Positions 25,079 through 33,741 of a DNA stretch of 46,191 nt are shown here, piece after piece. This DNA comes from Desulfatiglans sp. (GTDB taxonomy: Bacteria; Desulfobacterota; DSM-4660; Desulfatiglandales; HGW-15). Location of the stretch: NCBI GenBank assembly GCA_012513605.1, contig JAAZBV010000097.1, positions 1 to 46,191 on the forward strand, written 5' to 3'. A model generated the notes under the pieces. The model did not search any database and had not been told where the DNA came from. It saw only the letters and a program-made list of their open reading frames with translations. Made by a program: the position numbers and the translations under genes. Position 1 is the first letter of the stretch. Each line of letters starts with the position of its first letter.

Positions 25079-25107
25079 TTGACAAACATGGGCAGCTAAA
25101 ATAATAT
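25079..25107 (+). promoter_or_regulatory. Promoter of the first UGSC selenoprotein gene
   Basis: TTGACA (25079-25084), 17 nt, TAATAT (25102-25107). Expected start near 25114 leaves a leader of about 97 nt ending in AAAGGAGG. The promoter overlaps the most upstream possible start codon at 25106, which supports the start at 25211. Confidence 0.75.
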
Positions 25108-25210
25108 GAGCTTTAAATTAAATAACCCATATAGCAGCGCATTCCGGGCTCCTGTGTCAATCAGGGTAACCGGGTATAAGATAACCCTAACTATTAAAGG
25201 AGGATTTTTT

Positions 25211-26953
25211 ATGAAGAGGTATTTATCCGCTGCTGTAATGGCAGCATTTATCCTGGGACTCTTTTTCTCTTCGCCAATGCTGATAGGCGAGGCGCAGGCA
25301 GCCGCATCAGGAGAAAAGATAACCGTCCTCACACCACTTGGCACACCGCCAAACATCACATTGAAAAAGATGGCACCGCGCCTTGATACACTTGATGGCA
25401 AGACCATATATGTTGTTGACAACATCTATCCGGGTAGCGATCGCCTCCTTACTGAAATGGCTGCATGGTTCGAGAGAGAGATGCCAAAAACCAAGGCCAT
25501 CTATAAAAGAAAAAATGCCCCTGGTGGTTTTGAGGGTGAAGACCCGGAACTTTGGGCCGAGATAAAGGAAAAGGCCGATGCGGTGATTATCGGGCTGGGT
25601 CATTGAAGCCAGTGCGCGCCGGCAGTTGTCGGCCATTCAATAAATTTCGAAGAGATGGGAATCCCTGCTACCGCAATAGTGCTCGCAGAGTTTTTTGAAC
25701 AGGAAAAACAGAAGGCCCTTCAGGAAGGAATGCCCTCTGTAAGGACCCAGTGGATTCAGGGACCAGTATGGGCCAAGACCGCTGAACAATTAAGAAAAGG
25801 TGTAATAGAAGGTGTTAACCCCCTTTCCGGGCGACCTGTAATGAAGGAAATTGTTGAAAACCTTACAAAGCCCCTCACTGATGAAGAAAAAAAGACAGGC
25901 GAGATCAAAAGAGACAGGGGGCCTGAGACCTATACAGGCACAGAGGAAGAGCTGCACAAGCTCTTTTTAGAAAAGAGATTTACCGATTTTATGCCCATTG
26001 TCCTCCCGACAAAAGAGCGTGTTGATGAAATGCTCATGGGCACAAGCCATGACCCTGACGAGGTTGTGGGCAAGATGTCTCCCACCAATACCGGTGATTA
26101 TTTTGAATTCTGGACATTTACTGTCAGGGATGTTGCAGTAAACGCTGTAATGGCAGGGTGCAAACCGGAATACATGCCGGTACTTCTCGCTATGCTATCT
26201 CCTGATCCGAGGACAGGTATTTCAAAGGAGGCAATCTCCATCTCAGACAATGGTTTCATGGGGGCAGTGGTCATAAATGGCAATATTCGAGATGAGATAG
26301 GTCTTAATTATGATGTCGGAGCCGTTGGCCCCTTTGCTCATGCAAATACCACCATTGGAAGGGCATGGAGCCTGGCATCCATTAACCTCGGTAATGGCGG
26401 AAAAGTTGGAACAACCTACATGGGTGTGATTGGAAACCACGGAAATGCTATCAACATGGTAATAGCGGAGAATGAAGAAAAATCACCCTTCAGACCATTT
26501 TCAGTCCGTCTTGGTTTTGGAAAGGGTGAAAATGTTGTCAGCCTTTTTGAAGGATGGGGAATTCTTTCAGCCGCAAACTGGGCTGCAAACAGATGGGGCG
26601 GAGACATGGATTATCCCCAGATCATGAAGGACATTACAGCACAACAGGGATTTTTGTTCGGGACAATTTTTGTACTGAGCCCCCCGATCGCAAACTTTGT
26701 GAAACAAAAATACAATACTATTGAAGAGCTTGAAAAGGCTATTGCACCGGCCCCTGCCTTTGGCTTTGGCGAAATGCCCAAGGCAAAACCCGGCGCAGAA
26801 AGCAATGCTTCAACGCCAAAGCCAGCACCCAAAATGGCAATGCCTATGGGTCCGACTATCCCGGTTATTGTTACAGGCGCAAGCAATAACAACTACTGGA
26901 GCGCGGGCGGTATGCGTTACAGCCGCAGTATAAAGATAGATGAGTGGCGTTAA
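25211..26953 (+). CDS. Exported selenoprotein, UGSC family, with USQC motif (UGA at codon 132)
   Basis: The reading frame passes through UGA at 25604-25606 and stays open to 26953, 580 residues in all. The ATG at 25211 has an AAAGGAGG site and begins a signal peptide (ending AQAAASG). The UGA gives GLGH-Sec-SQC, a UxxC redox pair (Sec132, Cys135), followed by APAVVGHSINFEEMGIPATAIV as expected for UGSC-family proteins. Residues about 245-475 are the second conserved domain (VAVNAVMAGCKPEYMPVLL, TTIGRAWSLASINLGNGG), and an Ala/Pro-rich linker leads to a short tail. A compact hairpin follows the UGA. Conventional annotation would split this into two genes. Possibly periplasmic thiol-selenol oxidoreductase; substrate unknown. 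Confidence 0.85.
25604..25633 (+). promoter_or_regulatory. UGA (Sec) codon and candidate bacterial SECIS hairpin
   Basis: Eleven bases after the UGA (25604-25606) a six-pair stem (25618-25623 with 25628-25633, one G-U pair) closes a four-base loop AGUU at 25624-25627. A short stem whose small apical loop has G among its first two bases, roughly 16-37 nt after UGA, agrees with what is known of bacterial SECIS elements bound by SelB. Confidence 0.6.
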
Positions 26954-27215
26954 TTAGTATTCATCCAAAAACTGTTGTTTTTGGATTTCCATCCTCCGTA
27001 GCAGTGCTACTGCGGAGGACGGGCAAGCTCTCAGCATTCAGCTTTCAGCAAAAGTCATTAAAGACAAAGATTTGGCTGACAGCTGATGGCTGACCGCTGA
27101 AAGCCCCATCCAGGGTTTGCCTCTTTCTGGATGGACACTAATTAATATCCCTTTGATTTATCGGTAAATAACCGCGGATGAGGGTGGATAAAAACACTTA
27201 CCCGCGGTTTTGTTT
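26954..27215. other. Intergenic repeat debris between the selenoprotein genes
   Basis: Contains CTCAGCATTCAGCTTTCAGC- and GCTGACCGCTGAAAG-type words and a TCCAAAAAC...GTTTTTGGA hairpin (about 26965-26983), also seen at 11220-11285. No gene is visible. The promoter of the next gene follows. Confidence 0.55.
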
Positions 27216-27244
27216 TTGCAGCCGGTGGAATATGGGTATATAAT
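27216..27244 (+). promoter_or_regulatory. Promoter of the second UGSC selenoprotein gene
   Basis: TTGCAG (27216-27221), 17 nt, TATAAT (27239-27244), about 30 bp before the ATG with a GGAGG ribosome-binding site at 27261-27265. The second gene therefore has its own promoter. Confidence 0.7.
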
Positions 27245-27273
27245 CGGCTTAAAAATTTTTTGGAGGTAAATCT

Positions 27274-29007
27274 ATGCCGGGCATTCGATTCTCAATAAAA
27301 ACAATCATCCTTTTTATTCTGTCTGCTTTGTCTCTTACCATACCTGGGAGACTCGCAGCACAGAATTCATCACCAATCGTTTATGAGGCACTGAGCCCCT
27401 GGGGAGATGCTGACCCAAAACCGCTTAAGGGCATTTCAGAGAGGCTTAATAATCTTGCAGGTAAAAAGATCGGTATATTTGCCAATTATAAGCGGGCTGC
27501 AATGCCTATTGCCTCATCCCTTCAGGATCGCATCAAGGAGAGCTATCCTGATGCAGAGGTCAGCATATATCACTCTGATAAATGGAATGTTATAGAGATA
27601 GAGACAGAAAAGAAGGATGCATTCAAAAAATGGGTGGAGAGCAACGATGCATTTATCCTTCTTGTAGGTGACTGAGGCTCCTGCACCAAGTTCCTCGTAT
27701 TTAACGCAATGTCCATCGAGGAGCTTAAAAAGCCGGTCGTGTTACTGGCTAATCCGGGTTTTATCGGGGATGCAGAATCAGCATCATCAAATAAGGGTAT
27801 GCCGGTCTTAAGGTTCCTGCCGGTCAATATAGCATGTGAATCTACTGTAAAGGCAGAGATAGATGCAGGCACAAGAGAGGCCATGCCTAAAATAGTCGAG
27901 GCGCTTACAAAGCCCCTTACAGGGCATGAAAGGGCGCCAAAATGGGCAACAGAACCGCCGCCCAGAGTCGCCTTTAAAGGTACCTATCAGGATGTAAACC
28001 GCTTCTTCTACAGAAAGGGGTGGACAGACGGGCTCCCCATAGCCCCGCCCACAGAAGAAGCTGTTAAGGAGATGATGCAGGGCACAGACCTGCCGCCTGA
28101 CCATGTTGTCGCAGAGGTTATCCCGCGGCACGGGAAGGCCACTATAGAAAAGATCGCCATAAATGCAGTAATGGCCGGGGCGCTTCCAACACATATGCCT
28201 GTGATCATAGCGGCGGTTGAGATGCTTGCAGACCAGAAGACCAGGTTTGACACCTTTGAGGTAAGCACCGGTTCATGGGCGCCCTTTTTTATTATCAATG
28301 GGCCGATAAGAGACCAGGTGAATATTAATTACGGTTCAGGGGCATTAAGCCCTGGTAATATTGCCAATGCAGCCATAGGCCGCGCCATAGGGCTGATTGT
28401 GAAAAATATCGGCGGTGCGCGCAAGGGTGTGGAAGATATGGGTGTAATAGGAAACCCGTTAAAATACAGCCTTGTGATCGGTGAGGATGAGGATAAGAGT
28501 CCGTGGGAACCCCTTCATGTGGATCGCGGATTTAAGCGTGATGAGAACACAGTCACTGTATTTTTCCCGAACATCTATACGCAGGCCGTGCCCAAAGGTA
28601 CAGATGCACAGGGGATAGCTGAATCCATGAAGGCGATGAACCCCTGGAGCATGTCGTGCTTTATAGTTATACCATCCCATGCAGAGATCCTTGCAAGCGA
28701 AGGGTGGACAAAGGAGGACCTGAAGGCATTTCTCATGAAGGATGCTGAATCACCCATGACCGCTTACCAGCAGAGCCAGGGGGTAAAGACAGAGGCAAAG
28801 GATATTCTTTCGGCACCGCCACCTGCTGTTGACCCGAATAGTCTTATGATCATTGTTGCTGGCGGCCCGGGTGCATGGACAGGTCTGTTAAAGAGCGTTG
28901 GGGGTATAGAGAATGACTTTGTTACAAAAAAGATTACGCTGCCTAAAAACTGGGACGCACTTGTGAAAAAGTACAGTAACATTGTGCCCAATTACGCCAG
29001 GTACTAG
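27274..29007 (+). CDS. Exported selenoprotein, UGSC family, with canonical UGSC motif (UGA at codon 134)
   Basis: The frame continues through UGA at 27673-27675 to 29007, 577 residues. A signal peptide (to about residue 30, ending GRLAAQ) and a GGAGG site support the start. The UGA produces ILLVGD-Sec-GSCTKFLVFNAM, the exact motif that names the family: Sec134 and Cys137 form a UxxC pair on a thioredoxin-like or flavodoxin-like strand-helix turn. Residues about 255-460 form the conserved C-terminal domain (IAINAVMAGALPTHMPVIIAA, AAIGRAIGLIVKNIGGARKG, SPWEPLHVDRGF). It is paralogous to the upstream gene, with which it shares both domains and the exported state; most UGSC proteins lack a signal peptide as far as I know. 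Confidence 0.87.
27673..27723 (+). promoter_or_regulatory. UGA (Sec) codon and weaker candidate SECIS hairpin
   Basis: A seven-pair stem, TTCCTCG (27691-27697) with CGAGGAG (27717-27723, one U-G pair), starts 15 nt after the UGA and encloses a 19-base loop with a possible inner ATT/AAT pairing. The loop does not place G first as in the usual consensus, so the true element may differ. Confidence 0.4.
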
Positions 29008-29051
29008 GGTATCATTTCAGCCGGGTATATATCCTGTTTGTAATTTAAACC

Positions 29052-29132
29052 GTAGGGGCACGCAGCAGCGTGCCCTTCAAATTGCTGTTTATGAAATCAT
29101 CAAGATAAGGGCACAGTGCGCTGTGCCCCTAC
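29052..29132. repeat. Paired inverted hairpins (BIME-like, GTAGGGGCAC type)
   Basis: The element begins GTAGGGGCACGCAGCAGCGTGCCC and ends GGGCACAGTGCGCTGTGCCCCTAC as mirror-image hairpins 81 bp end to end. It lies between the second selenoprotein gene and the arylsulfotransferase-like gene. The hairpin at 31279-31306 shares the GTAGGGGC end. Confidence 0.7.
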
Positions 29133-29204
29133 AATAATTCACCATGAATAATAAAATTTATAAGAAATACATTTGATTCTCATCTGTTTGAGAACCTTTT
29201 CCTG

Positions 29205-29233
29205 TTGACAACTCACCGTTTTAGATGTCATTA
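29205..29233 (+). promoter_or_regulatory. Possible promoter of the arylsulfotransferase-like gene
   Basis: TTGACA (29205-29210), 17 nt, TCATTA (29228-29233). The -10 is weak. A TGGAGG ribosome-binding site lies just before the ATG at 29307. Confidence 0.45.
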
Positions 29234-29306
29234 AAAGACATTTATTTTTCTACAATAATTCAAATAAATACTTCTATCTAAATCCTTCATCCATGGAGGT
29301 CAAAAA

Positions 29307-30815
29307 ATGAAACGTCTTACAGGTTATTTTTTAGTCGCCCTGATGTTTATCTTTCCGGCAGTCATATACGCCCATCCAAGCGTTTACCCCCTTGGGACAA
29401 CCATCTATAAGCCCGATAAATGCTGGAACGGTTATACTATCCTTTCCGCTGATAAGGGCATACTTATTGATATGAACGGGAACCTTGTTCATTTATGGAA
29501 AGGTAAACTCCATCATCCTAACAAGGTGTACCCGGGTGGATTCCTGTTGTCGGCCACTTCCCCGTGGAAACAGGGCAGGCAGGACGCTATCCAGATACAG
29601 ATAAGGGATTTTGATGATAATGTCCTCTGGAGCTTTGACAAATGGGTGGAAGGAAAGGCAAATGAGGGGGATGGCAAAATGTGGGTTTCAAGGCAGCACC
29701 ATGATATGCAGATTAAGGGAAACCCGACCGGTTATTACATACCTGACGCCCCGCCTGTGGACACTACAAAGGGGACCCTACTTGCCCTGGCGCATTACAA
29801 TGTAAAGAATGAAAAGATTAACAGGAATGTGCAGCTTATCGATGATGTGCTCTATGAGGTGGACATTGCAACAGGAAAGATAGTCTGGACCTGGAAGGCC
29901 TCGGAGCATATAGATGAGATGGGTTTTGATGATGCAGCATTAAAAGCCATGCAGACCTATAACAGAAAACCAATGAGTGAAGGTGACGGCTTTGACTGGT
30001 TCCATCAGAACTGCGCGTCATACTTAGGCCCAAACAAATGGTATGACGGGGGAGATGAAAGATTCAATCCCGATAACATCATTATAGACAGCCGCGAGGC
30101 AGGTCTCCTTGCAATCATAGATCACAAAAGCGGGAAGATTGCCTGGAAGGCCAGGCCATATTATCGAGAGGGTGATGACAAAAAACTTGGATGGATGATA
30201 GGTGTACATCATACCCATATGATTCCAAAGGGCTTACCCGGGGAGGGGAATATTATGGTTTTTGATAATGGCGGCAATTCCGGCTATGGCCCTCCCACTG
30301 ATTTTGCCCCGGACGGAATATCTGTTATGCGCAGGGATTATTCCAGGGTGGTGGAGTTCAATCCTGTTACAAAGGAGATTGTATGGGAATATACCCCGAA
30401 CAGCTCAAGGAGCGGAAAACCAGAACCGATTTATGGTCATAAGTTATACAGCGTTAATGTGTCGTCCGCCCAGAGACTGCCTAATGGAAATACGCTTATC
30501 ACAGAGGGGGCGCAGGGCCGTATAATTGAAATTACGAAAGACTACGAGATCGTGTGGGAATACATGAATCCCTATCTGTGGGATTCTGACATCCCCATGA
30601 CAAGGACCCTTGTTTATCGATCATACAGGTTACCATATGACTGGGTGCCGCAGCTTAAAAAACCAAAGGAATCAGCAGTTGATGCGGGACCAAATTATAT
30701 GTATAAAGTACCGGCAGATGATGGCTCCCTCCCCGATTTTGGCATAGAAAAAACATCTGTATGGATTCAGGGGGGGACACAGGGAAGACAATCCAAAGGA
30801 GAGGATAAAAAATGA
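29307..30815 (+). CDS. Exported arylsulfotransferase (ASST)-like protein
   Basis: This 502-residue protein has a signal peptide (to about residue 22, ending VIYAHPS) and a repeated beta-propeller pattern typical of ASST proteins: VLWSFDKW, KIVWTWKAS, KIAWKARP, EIVWEYTP and EIVWEYMN. Likely active-site histidines lie at His131-132 (RQHHDMQ), His233 (WFHQN) and His301-304 (GVHHTHM), followed by VFDNGGNSGYG. ASST moves a sulfate group between phenolic compounds in the periplasm by a sulfo-histidine intermediate. It has just two cysteines after the signal peptide (Cys39, Cys236). The cupin gene overlaps its stop codon by 4 bp. Assignment is to the family, not to a substrate. Confidence 0.78.
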   Translation: MKRLTGYFLVALMFIFPAVIYAHPSVYPLGTTIYKPDKCWNGYTILSADKGILIDMNGNLVHLWKGKLHHPNKVYPGGFLLSATSPWKQGRQDAIQIQIRDFDDNVLWSFDKWVEGKANEGDGKMWVSRQHHDMQIKGNPTGYYIPDAPPVDTTKGTLLALAHYNVKNEKINRNVQLIDDVLYEVDIATGKIVWTWKASEHIDEMGFDDAALKAMQTYNRKPMSEGDGFDWFHQNCASYLGPNKWYDGGDERFNPDNIIIDSREAGLLAIIDHKSGKIAWKARPYYREGDDKKLGWMIGVHHTHMIPKGLPGEGNIMVFDNGGNSGYGPPTDFAPDGISVMRRDYSRVVEFNPVTKEIVWEYTPNSSRSGKPEPIYGHKLYSVNVSSAQRLPNGNTLITEGAQGRIIEITKDYEIVWEYMNPYLWDSDIPMTRTLVYRSYRLPYDWVPQLKKPKESAVDAGPNYMYKVPADDGSLPDFGIEKTSVWIQGGTQGRQSKGEDKK

Positions 30816-31249
30816 CAGAGACAAAGTATGGTAAGTATATTGTTACAGAACTAAAGGTGCCTGAAGAAAAGAAGAAGATAGAGGCGGCATATTCAAAATA
30901 TGCAAAGAGGATACTGTGGCTTGATAAAAATGTGGTTGAGGGCGCATTTCACATGAATACCGCATGGTATTTAAAGGCTGCCCAGACCCTTGAGGATTGT
31001 CCCCATGCGCATGATTCGGATGAGATCATCGGCTTTTTCGGGAACAACCCTGATGACCCCTATGACCTTGGCGGTGAGATAGAGATGTGGATTGAGGATG
31101 AAAAACATATCATCACAAAGAGCGCACTGCTCTTTATACCTGCCCACATGAAACACTGCCCCCTCATACTTAAAAGGGTGGACAGACCCATATTCCATTT
31201 TACGACCGTGCCGGGTAAACTCTATATTAAGGATGAAGAGGGGAAATAG
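30812..31249 (+). CDS. Cupin-like protein coupled to the ASST-like gene
   Basis: This 145-residue protein starts within the stop codon of the ASST-like gene (ATGA overlap), so the two are translationally coupled. It resembles a single cupin barrel with metal-type residues: CPHAHDSDEIIGFFG (residues about 63-77), GGEIEMWI, and FIPAHMKHCPL. No signal peptide is seen, so it is probably cytoplasmic, unlike its partner. The substrate is unknown; a role in handling a phenolic or aromatic compound would fit the neighbourhood but is inference. Confidence 0.65.
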   Translation: MTETKYGKYIVTELKVPEEKKKIEAAYSKYAKRILWLDKNVVEGAFHMNTAWYLKAAQTLEDCPHAHDSDEIIGFFGNNPDDPYDLGGEIEMWIEDEKHIITKSALLFIPAHMKHCPLILKRVDRPIFHFTTVPGKLYIKDEEGK

Positions 31250-31278
31250 TTCCAAATTATCGTGATGACATCAATGAT

Positions 31279-31306
31279 GTAGGGGCGAATAATTATTCGC
31301 CCCTAC
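31279..31306. repeat. Perfect 28-nt palindrome, GTAGGGGC type
   Basis: Fourteen bases GTAGGGGCGAATAA directly followed by their reverse complement, 30 bp after the cupin stop codon. It shares the outer GTAGGGGC with the repeat at 29052, so it is a dispersed REP-type hairpin and may end the transcript. Confidence 0.7.
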
Positions 31307-31448
31307 AGATGAATGCTTATTCAAAAATGATTTGCCCGGGCAGCAAGGTGAAGGGATGCTTGGATGATGGTGCAAGGCTCAAGGCATTTATTTAGGCAGT
31401 AATGGCTGTATAATAATATTTAGATCATTAAACGAACATGAACCTGAT

Positions 31449-31877
31449 ATGAATCAGAAAATGACAGCTCAAATAAAATCCGAATTGATTGCGCCATGTG
31501 GCATGAACTGTGCGATTTGCATGGGGCACCTTTTAAGAAAAAAGAATAAATGCCCTGGCTGCCGGGGAGAAGATACAAGCAAACCTGTATACTGTGTTAA
31601 ATGTGTAATAGTAAACTGCGATTTACTTAAAAGTAACAACTTGAAATATTGCTCAGTAAAGTGCGAAAAGTATCCATGTACCCGGCTTAAGAATTTGGAT
31701 AAAAGATACCGGACCAAGTATGGTATGAGTATGATTGAAAACCTGGGAAATATAGAACAATCCCGCATCAGGGCATTTGTAAAAAATGAAAAGATAAGAT
31801 GGCGTTGTTCAGAATGTGGCGGGATTATCTGTGTCCATCGAGGGGCTTGTTCCGTATGTGGAAGGGATAGACATTAG
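31449..31877 (+). CDS. DUF3795-like cysteine-rich protein
   Basis: This 142-residue protein has many paired cysteines: APCGMNCAICMGH at residues 15-27, CPGCRG, YCVKCVIVNCD, YCSVKCEKYPC, and a C-terminal zinc-ribbon-like RCSECGG...CSVCGRD. The first half follows the DUF3795 pattern, thought to bind zinc. Function unknown. Cytoplasmic by lack of a signal peptide. Ends without a clear neighbour relationship. Confidence 0.75.
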   Translation: MNQKMTAQIKSELIAPCGMNCAICMGHLLRKKNKCPGCRGEDTSKPVYCVKCVIVNCDLLKSNNLKYCSVKCEKYPCTRLKNLDKRYRTKYGMSMIENLGNIEQSRIRAFVKNEKIRWRCSECGGIICVHRGACSVCGRDRH

Positions 31878-32039
31878 CCAATATTACACATGATATTGCT
31901 TGATTATTATCAACCTTGTAGATAATATTCTGCTGTCCTGATACAGAATCCATATTATATATTTCTTCATAAAAATCCCGGTGAATCTTTCTGTACAGCA
32001 TCCTAAAAATAAAGATATCCGGAACTGTTGAGAAACGTT

Positions 32040-32702
32040 ATGACATTTAAAGAACTATTTTCTCTTACGTTTAAATATGTTTATGCCTTTAGGCTTCAAT
32101 TATCAAAGGCGTTATTGGTCCCTTTTATTTTGTCGATTTTACTGGATATTATACCATTCTTCTGGTCAAGTTTTTTAATCAGTATAATTAATATGGGCCT
32201 TTCTTTAATGATTCAAACAATATTTGCAGTCACAACGCATAGGATGATTTTACTTGGTCCAAGCCATGTTCCAACATGGGGGATTATGAAATGGTCTATT
32301 AGAGAGACTGTGTTTATATTTCATGTAGTGGCATTAGCTTTAATAATATTTTTATGTACTTTAATCATGCATATCCCCATAATTGGAACTCTTATATTTT
32401 TTGTATTGGTTTTTTTATATCTAGTACTTTTACTTCCCAGGTTATCGCTTGTGTTTCCAGCTATTGCTGTCGGAGATAGATGCAGTTTTAAAAACTCATG
32501 GTTTGTGACAAAGAATTATCATAAATTAATGTTCTTTTCTATAATTTTGATACCATTAATAGTCTCAATCCCTGCAATATTAATAAGGAATATTCCATAT
32601 ACATTTTTAATTGTTAGTATTTTAACAAATGTTACAACAGTCGTTGGTGTTGCATCATTGTCTTTATCTTATAAATATATATTAAAAGAATTTTCAGCAT
32701 GA
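32040..32702 (+). CDS. Polytopic membrane protein, unknown
   Basis: About 220 residues with five or six hydrophobic helices (roughly 23-42, 45-68, 88-112, 116-140, 165-185 and 190-208) and few charged residues. The ATG at 32040 is preferred over a TTG 12 bp upstream. No family motif is recognised; the layout is reminiscent of YciC-like or glycerophosphodiesterase-associated membrane domains, but this is not established. Its stop is 11 bp before the next reading frame, so the two may be co-transcribed. Confidence 0.6.
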   Translation: MTFKELFSLTFKYVYAFRLQLSKALLVPFILSILLDIIPFFWSSFLISIINMGLSLMIQTIFAVTTHRMILLGPSHVPTWGIMKWSIRETVFIFHVVALALIIFLCTLIMHIPIIGTLIFFVLVFLYLVLLLPRLSLVFPAIAVGDRCSFKNSWFVTKNYHKLMFFSIILIPLIVSIPAILIRNIPYTFLIVSILTNVTTVVGVASLSLSYKYILKEFSA

Positions 32703-32713
32703 TTGGAAATAGG

Positions 32714-33232
32714 ATGAAACTCAGGAATTCAATCGATAAAGACATCAAAGAGCTTCAAATACGACTGAAGGATGGCACCATACAACGGGCATTCAGGTGG
32801 ATTGTGTCATACATGTCCAGATTGCGGGCAGTATTTGCAGATTAGTTTGGTGAACGGGCTGTATCGGGGTTATACCAGGGATATTTTAATATGACCTACT
32901 TTGCCCTGTTCCCTGAAGAGCTCAAGGCCCGTGATCTTAAGCTTGCCATTGTCTTTAACTACGAAAACTTTAAGTTCGAAGTGTGGCTTGCTGCCAGGAA
33001 CCGGAAGGTGCAGAAACGCTATTATGAACTGCTTCTTAAGAGCGGTTACAAGAAACATCCGCTCATTGAGCCAGCAGTCGGGATAGATGCCATTGTAACC
33101 GCAATACTTAAAGGAGACCCTTCTTTTGAAGATGAAAGCATCCTCACAGCAGAGATCATCGAAGGTGTTACAGCCTTTGAAAAAGATATCGTAACATTTC
33201 TGAATAAAGTTGATGCACGGAAGAGTAAATGA
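32714..33232 (+). pseudogene. DUF7000-like gene with an in-frame TAG
   Basis: From the ATG at 32714 (GGAAATAGG site) the frame has 43 codons (MKLRNSIDKDIKELQ...), then TAG at 32843-32845, then continues without another stop to 33232. The sequence after TAG (FGERAVSGLYQGYFNMTYFA and then ALFPEELKARDLKLAIVFNY) resembles the DUF7000-type family, whose members include both halves. The codon is embedded in conserved family sequence rather than between domains. Simplest reading is one nonsense mutation; a suppressed amber or pyrrolysine codon is possible but unsupported here. A shorter ORF from the ATG at 32891 remains translatable. Confidence 0.6.
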
Positions 33233-33447
33233 AGTCTGCATCAATACAAAACCCGATGTTCGAATTCCTGGAGAATGATGGGAATGTATGAAATGGTTTA
33301 GCCAGACAGGTTTTCAGGTTGGTTTGCGCTATAGTCCATAGCGTATTTTAACCAGCGGCCTTTTGTTAAAACGATTTGACCAGCCTCAAATACTTTAATA
33401 TACTCATAATCAAATTTCCTAATCATAGATAAATAAGGAACAGGATC

Positions 33448-33741
33448 ATGTTGCAGAAACAGGATATCCTAGAATTATTGCGAAAGTTTAAAAAAAATAA
33501 AGGTGCAACCTATGACATAATTCGTCTAGGCATCTTTGGGTCGGCAGCCAGGGGGACAGCACATGAAGATAGTGATATAGATGTAGTCGTTGTTCTGGGA
33601 AAACCCGATATGTTCAACCTTATTGGAATAAAACAAGACCTTGAAGATGAGTTCAAATGTAAAATCGACCTTGTGAGACACAGGGAAAATATGAATCCTT
33701 TTCTTAAAAAGAGGATAGATAAAGAGGCTGTTTATGTTTGA
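33448..33741 (+). CDS. mntA: MNT-type nucleotidyltransferase antitoxin
   Basis: This 97-residue protein has the minimal nucleotidyltransferase signature: GIFGSAARG (about residues 28-36) followed by DSDIDVVVV (about 42-50), with CKIDLVRH supplying the third acidic residue. In MNT/HEPN pairs this protein AMPylates the HEPN toxin and neutralises it. It precedes the HEPN gene and overlaps it by 8 bp. A short AGGAACAG site precedes the ATG. Confidence 0.85.
   Translation: MLQKQDILELLRKFKKNKGATYDIIRLGIFGSAARGTAHEDSDIDVVVVLGKPDMFNLIGIKQDLEDEFKCKIDLVRHRENMNPFLKKRIDKEAVYV

Noticed and set aside
25106-25606. Independent 166-residue gene ending at the UGA, with a start at 25106
   Set aside because: The start lies within the promoter -10 region, whereas the ATG at 25211 has a strong ribosome-binding site and signal peptide; the frame continues past the UGA into conserved UxxC sequence.
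27709-29007. Independent gene starting at the ATG at 27709
   Set aside because: No ribosome-binding site precedes it, and the first residues are the continuation of the UGSC motif of the upstream frame.
33250-33285. Possible tRNA T-arm (GTTCGAATTCC)
   Set aside because: No matching acceptor, D or anticodon stems surround it.
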